DNA from: Chloroflexota bacterium
GTDB lineage: Bacteria > Chloroflexota > Limnocylindria > Limnocylindrales > CSP1-4
Length of the DNA stretch: 17,616 bases
Assembly: GCA_025935655.1 (NCBI GenBank)
Contig: JAICUV010000044.1
Span: forward strand, 1 to 17,616
Reading direction: 5' to 3'
Below are positions 14,041-17,616 of the stretch, piece by piece. Numbering within the stretch: the stretch's first letter is position 1; the number at the start of each line of letters is the position of its first letter. The position numbers were made by a program, and so were the translations under genes. Under the pieces are notes generated by a model. It saw only the letters and a program-made list of their open reading frames with translations. It was not told the DNA's origin and searched no databases.

Positions 14041-15269
14041 CGGAGCGGGTCACGGACCCGCGATCGCCCGCCGCGTCCGACACCCCGATCCTGCGGGGGA
14101 TCTCCGTCCGCGACCTGCGCGGCTACCGCGAGCTCGTCGCCGTGTTCGAGGCGGGCCCGCAGCTCGTGTGGGGTCCCAACGCGGCCGGCAAGACCAGCCT
14201 CCTCGAGGCGATCGTCCTGCTCGCTTGGGGACGCTCCCATCGGACCTCCACCGAGGGGGAGCTCGTCCGTTGGGGAGAGGAGCTCGCGCGCATCGAGGCC
14301 CGCATCGGCCGCGCCGACACGCCCCCCGAGGCCCGGGACGCGGTCGAGGTCGCGCTCGTGCGCACCGGGACGGGCGGTGCCCGCAAGCGGATCCGGGTGA
14401 ACGGCGTCGCGCGCCGGGCCGCCGGGCTCGGCGGCGTCCTCCGGACGGTGCTGTTCGCGCCGGAGGAGATGCTGCTCGTGGCGGGCTCGCCGTCGCTCCG
14501 CCGCGAGGCGCTCGACAGGCTCGCCGGCCAGCGCTCGGCGGCCTACGGGCGGGAGCTCGCGACCTACGGCCGCGCGCTCCAGCAGCGCAACGGGCTGCTG
14601 CGCGCGATCCGCGAGGAGCAGGCGACCCGGGCCGAGCTGCGGTTCTGGGACCAGGCGTTCCTCGAGTCGGGCACGGCCGTTCGCGAGGAACGCCACCGCC
14701 TGCTCCTGGCGCTCGATGCGCCGCTCGCGGCCGCACACCGCGAGATCGCCCCGGACGAGGCGGCCATCGAGCCCCTCCGGCTGACCTATGCCACCAACGC
14801 GCCGCAGCACCCGGGTGAGTCCGTGCGTGACGCGCTGACCCGCCGCCTCGCCGAGACGGCCGAGAAGGAGGTCTGGAACGGCACGACGCTCATCGGGCCG
14901 CACCGGGACGACCTCGTGTTCGAGATGGGCGGCCGGCCCCTCGCGTCGTTCGCGTCCCGGGGCCAGCAGCGGACGGCGATCCTCGCGTTCAAGCTCGCGG
15001 AGCTCGACCTGCTGACCGCCCTCGACGGTCGCCCGCCGCTTCTGCTCCTCGACGATGTGTTCAGCGAGCTCGACCCGGAGCGGCGGGCGCACCTCGTCCG
15101 CCGGATCGCGGGGCTGCCGCAGGCGTTCGTCACCACGACGACGCTCGAGGACATCGACCCGGCGCTGCGCAGCGTCGGCACGGCCTGGGCGGTCACGGTG
15201 GACGCCGACGGGACCTCCCGCCTCGAGCGTGGTGCTGCAGCCGACGAGCCCGGTCGCGGCGATGGATGA
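14037..15269 (+). CDS. recF: DNA replication and repair protein RecF (apparent CTG start)
   Basis: RecF is an ABC-type ATPase that helps load RecA at single-strand gaps together with RecO and RecR. Numbered from CTG 14037 it has 410 residues. Walker A is GPNAAGKT near 46-53. GPHRDD is at 287-292, the ABC signature SRGQQRT at 307-313 and Walker B LLLLDDVFSELD around 335-346. The first beta strand ISVRDLRGYRELVAVFE lies upstream of the first ordinary start codon, GTG 14142, so a start at GTG would delete it. No ATG, GTG or TTG exists in frame between the dnaN stop and 14142. CTG 14037 (overlapping the dnaN TGA as CTGA) or CTG 14091 are the candidates. No Shine-Dalgarno site is visible at either. 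The function is clear; the exact start is not. Confidence 0.93.
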   Translation: MTERVTDPRSPAASDTPILRGISVRDLRGYRELVAVFEAGPQLVWGPNAAGKTSLLEAIVLLAWGRSHRTSTEGELVRWGEELARIEARIGRADTPPEARDAVEVALVRTGTGGARKRIRVNGVARRAAGLGGVLRTVLFAPEEMLLVAGSPSLRREALDRLAGQRSAAYGRELATYGRALQQRNGLLRAIREEQATRAELRFWDQAFLESGTAVREERHRLLLALDAPLAAAHREIAPDEAAIEPLRLTYATNAPQHPGESVRDALTRRLAETAEKEVWNGTTLIGPHRDDLVFEMGGRPLASFASRGQQRTAILAFKLAELDLLTALDGRPPLLLLDDVFSELDPERRAHLVRRIAGLPQAFVTTTTLEDIDPALRSVGTAWAVTVDADGTSRLERGAAADEPGRGDG

Positions 15270-15621
15270 CCGCGACCCGGAATCCCCGGCCCGTCGCCGC
15301 CGGCCGTCTCGCGTCAGCGACCTGCTGCCCGAGGCCGCCCGTGCCCTCGGCCTCGAGGACGAGCTCCGCCTCGCCCGGGCGATCACCACGTGGGAGGCGA
15401 TCATCGCCGAGCGGGTGCCGCCCGCCGTCGGCTCGTGCCGGCTCGTGGCGCTGGAGCCCGACACGCTCGTCGTGGCGGTCGACGAGCCGATCGTCGCGGC
15501 CGAGCTGCGGATGCGCGCGCTCGAGCTCCTGGGCGCGTTCGCGACGGCGCCGGGCGGGACTCGCGCACACCAGCTGAAGCTCCGGGGCGATACTGGGAGC
15601 GGCGCCGGACGGGTGCGCTGA
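15262..15621 (+). CDS. dciA: DciA-family (DUF721) protein
   Basis: This 119-residue protein matches the DUF721 family by pattern and position. It has RRRPSRVSDLLPEAARALGL, then the W of ITTWEAIIAERV, the SCRLVALEPDTLVVAVDEP strand pair, and the AAELRMRALELL helix. DciA is the ancestral loader of the replicative helicase DnaB in bacteria that lack DnaC or DnaI. In high-GC bacteria the gene typically follows recF. The ATG at 15262-15264 overlaps recF by 8 nt; a GTG about 33 nt upstream is possible. The last 20 residues are Gly/Arg-rich and probably flexible. Confidence 0.85.
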   Translation: MDDRDPESPARRRRPSRVSDLLPEAARALGLEDELRLARAITTWEAIIAERVPPAVGSCRLVALEPDTLVVAVDEPIVAAELRMRALELLGAFATAPGGTRAHQLKLRGDTGSGAGRVR

Positions 15622-15699
15622 GGGCAGGGGAAGGGGGTGGCATGGGGAGCTCGCGAGACCGCTGTCGGGACCTCGCGGACCGGTCCGGATGGCCGATGG

Positions 15700-15725
15700 G
15701 GGCGGCCGGGCCGCCCGCGTATAAT
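15700..15725 (+). promoter_or_regulatory. TATAAT promoter element preceded by a perfect GC hairpin
   Basis: A perfect -10 TATAAT sits at 15720-15725, 77 nt before the TTG start of the PP2C-like gene. No clear -35 is present at 16-18 bp. Instead a perfect 7-bp inverted repeat, GGGCGGC-CGG-GCCGCCC (15700-15716), lies immediately upstream and fills the would-be spacer. It could be an operator for an activator or repressor, or a weak terminator of the recF-dciA transcript; no T-tract follows. Confidence 0.45.
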
Positions 15726-15802
15726 CCCATCCCCGCTGCCGACGGGACCCCGCGTCACGACCCCGCGCACAGGCGCGTCGAACACCCCATGAGGCTCGCC
15801 CC

Positions 15803-17616
15803 TTGGCCGTCCGTCTCCAGCTGAAGCTCGGCGCCGTCACGGAGCAGGACCGCCTGCCGGACTCCCCCGACACCGTCGTCGTGGTCGAGCCCGCCGTGGG
15901 GTCCGTCGGGCGGACGAAGGGCAACCTGTACCTGCTGGTCACCTCGCGCGTGGCCGGTGCGAAGGCGCACGAGGCGACCCGGATGGTCGCCGACACCATC
16001 CGGAACGAGTACTACTACGACGAGTCCGCCGGGATCCGGCAGTGCCTGGTCAAGGTGATGACGGTCGCGAACAAGCGGCTCGGCCACCAGCGGGACCGGT
16101 ACGGGTTCGGCCACCAGGCGGACGGCGCCGGCCCCATCGGCGTCGCGGTCGCCGTCGTCCGTGGCCGCGAGCTGTACGTCGCGACGATGGGCCCGGCGGA
16201 GGCCTACCTCATCCGCCAGGCACGGCTGTCGACGCTCCCGGACCCCAACCGCGAGCGCGGCCTCCCGGCCGAGAGCCTCGAGCCCGAGGTCTGGCGCGGC
16301 GAGCTCAACGTCGGCGACTCGCTGTGCCTGGTCTCCGCGAACGTCGTCAGCCGGGTCGGGACCGACGCGCTCAAGGACGCGCTCGTCACGCTCCACCCGC
16401 AGTCGGCGATCGAGCACCTCCACGCGCGTTTCGTCGCGGCCGAGGGCAAGGGCTCGGACGGGGCCGTGGCGTTCGAGGCCTCCGAGATCGGCGCGACGCA
16501 CAAGACCCGCTCGCTCGTCCCGGTCCGCCCCGCCGAGCCGCTGGCCGGCGCCCCCGACCGGGGCCCGATCCCGCTGGCGGATTCCATGACGGCCGGAGCG
16601 GCCGCCGTGGGTGCCTCAGCGACCCGGGCGAAGGACGCCGCCGGCAACGGCGTGCAGCGCGCCATCTGGGGCGTCCAGGACCTCCTGCCCCGGCGTGCGC
16701 CCGCCAAGCGCAAGGTCACGGCGGCCACGTCGCGCATGGAGACCCAGCGTCGCGCCGCGATGGCCGTCCTCGCCCTGATCGTCGTCGCCGGCGCGCTGGT
16801 CGTCGGCGTCAACGCGTTCGGCGGCAGCCACCCGGACACCGGCGCCATCGAGTCGCTCACGGCCGCGGAGCGCGCCTTCGAGGAGGCCCAGGCGGCGCTC
16901 GCCGCGGTCAGCGCCCCGGGTGTGGACCTCGTCGCGGACGACCCGGGCCGCGCCCTGGAGCTGCTCAACACGGCCTACGCCAAGCTCGACGAGGCCGCGA
17001 AGCTCTCCTATCCCATCGGGCAGATCACGCCGCTCCGCGCGAAGGCGCTCGAGGGCCTCGACCGGCTGTACCTCGTGCGGCAGGTGAACACGACGCCCGT
17101 GTTCGAGTTCCCGGCCGAGAAGCCACCCAAGCTCGACGCGCTCGTCCGCGGCTCCGACGGCGCGCCGTACGTCCTGGACTCCGCGAACGAGACCGTGTGG
17201 CGGATCGACATCAAGAAGCAGAAGGCGTCGGCGATCCTCAAGACCGGGACGAAGGCGTCCGGGGTCCGCGCCGCCGCCCCCAAGCTGCTGACCACCGGCG
17301 GCCCCGACATCCTCGTCCTCGACGCCAAGAACAACCTGTGGCGCTGGCGTCCGTCGAACACCACCGGCAAGGGCACCCTGGTCCACATCCGGGTGAAGGA
17401 CTCTGCTTCGTGGGGCGACGACATCAAGGACATCGCGACCTTCGTCGCGAACTTCGACGCCGCCTTCTACAAGCTCTACGTCGTCGACCCGTCGGCCCAG
17501 AACATCATGGTCCTCTCGCCCGCCAACGACGGCTCGGGCTACCCCGTCAAGCCCAACCCGCGCCTGCCCACCGAGCGGGACGTGTCCGGGATCACGGACC
17601 TCCTCATCGACGGCGA
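15803..17616 (+). CDS. PP2C-like (degenerate) domain protein with one membrane helix and a propeller-like outer region (partial)
   Basis: The frame is open from TTG 15803 to the right edge, 604 codons without a stop, so the C-terminus is missing. GAGG at 15791-15794, 8 nt before TTG, supports this start. Residues 22-225 resemble a PP2C-type phosphatase: GRTKGNLYLLVTSRV, GPIGVAVAVVRGRELYVATMGPAEAYLI and GDSLCLVSAN stand where family members have the NxD, DGMGG and GDxLLLCSDGL motifs. Most metal-binding aspartates are replaced; only Asp219 in KGSDGA may survive. A basic linker (297-317) precedes a membrane helix at about 319-338. The outer part has a helical region (345-425) and then beta-strand repeats such as GAPYVLDSANETVWRID, DILVLDAKNNLWRW and YKLYVVDPSAQNIMVL, suggesting a propeller. 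It is likely a sensor or scaffold, not an active phosphatase. Confidence 0.75.
   Translation, partial: MAVRLQLKLGAVTEQDRLPDSPDTVVVVEPAVGSVGRTKGNLYLLVTSRVAGAKAHEATRMVADTIRNEYYYDESAGIRQCLVKVMTVANKRLGHQRDRYGFGHQADGAGPIGVAVAVVRGRELYVATMGPAEAYLIRQARLSTLPDPNRERGLPAESLEPEVWRGELNVGDSLCLVSANVVSRVGTDALKDALVTLHPQSAIEHLHARFVAAEGKGSDGAVAFEASEIGATHKTRSLVPVRPAEPLAGAPDRGPIPLADSMTAGAAAVGASATRAKDAAGNGVQRAIWGVQDLLPRRAPAKRKVTAATSRMETQRRAAMAVLALIVVAGALVVGVNAFGGSHPDTGAIESLTAAERAFEEAQAALAAVSAPGVDLVADDPGRALELLNTAYAKLDEAAKLSYPIGQITPLRAKALEGLDRLYLVRQVNTTPVFEFPAEKPPKLDALVRGSDGAPYVLDSANETVWRIDIKKQKASAILKTGTKASGVRAAAPKLLTTGGPDILVLDAKNNLWRWRPSNTTGKGTLVHIRVKDSASWGDDIKDIATFVANFDAAFYKLYVVDPSAQNIMVLSPANDGSGYPVKPNPRLPTERDVSGITDLLIDG

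Noticed and set aside
15700..15716. Hairpin after dciA as an intrinsic terminator
   Set aside because: No T-rich tract follows the stem; a perfect TATAAT follows instead, so a promoter-linked role fits better.
15789..15824. Short ATG frame (11 residues) overlapping the start of the PP2C-like gene as a leader peptide
   Set aside because: It has no ribosome site and no recognisable attenuation structure, and GAGG points to TTG 15803.

Overview
This is a very GC-rich window that carries the chromosomal replication-origin neighbourhood of a bacterium. Genes left of position 10430 and right of 10977 point away from each other: rpmH-rnpA-yidD-yidC-khpB(jag) on the minus strand, and dnaA-dnaN-recF-dciA on the plus strand. 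The DnaA N-terminus, the high GC and the absence of gyrB after recF/dciA suggest a high-GC Chloroflexota (Limnocylindria-like) organism. This is inference from recalled family resemblance; a deep-branching actinomycete such as Thermoleophilia is the main alternative.

Layout from left to right. Positions 1-1005 hold two minus-strand genes: a glycolipid-binding-domain protein cut by the window edge, and a GNAT acetyltransferase. Positions 1073-2083 hold a plus-strand Gfo/Idh/MocA oxidoreductase that converges on a P1B-5-type metal ATPase with a C-terminal hemerythrin domain (2091-4439). A HAD phosphatase, a LysE-family exporter and a GH13 alpha-glucosidase follow on the minus strand. These sit directly downstream of the RNA/membrane-biogenesis cluster khpB-yidC-yidD-rnpA-rpmH (7482-10426), so one long minus-strand transcript from the rpmH promoter (near 10542-10571) could reach the metal ATPase. 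Positions 10427-10976 are a divergent regulatory region. dnaA (10977-12341) is followed by a 586-bp non-coding region that looks like oriC. It has DnaA-box-like 9-mers, five copies of the 8-mer CGCCCGTC and an AT-rich stretch just before dnaN. Then come dnaN, recF and dciA, packed with short overlaps. The window ends inside a large gene encoding a degenerate PP2C-like domain, one membrane helix and an apparent extracytoplasmic beta-propeller-like region.

The core genes cover initiation (DnaA), the sliding clamp (DnaN), gap repair (RecF), probable helicase loading (DciA), tRNA processing (RnpA), ribosome assembly (L34) and membrane protein insertion (YidC/YidD). The points most worth a second look are these: two genes, recF and the alpha-glucosidase, have no ATG, GTG or TTG where the family N-terminus requires one, and each has a CTG in a CTGA context; a reading frame of rnpA runs right through rpmH, as reported in Thermus; the oriC region carries a repeat set; and the PP2C-like receptor-shaped protein has lost most catalytic aspartates. 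I found no tRNA, rRNA, CRISPR array, insertion sequence or obvious mobile element.
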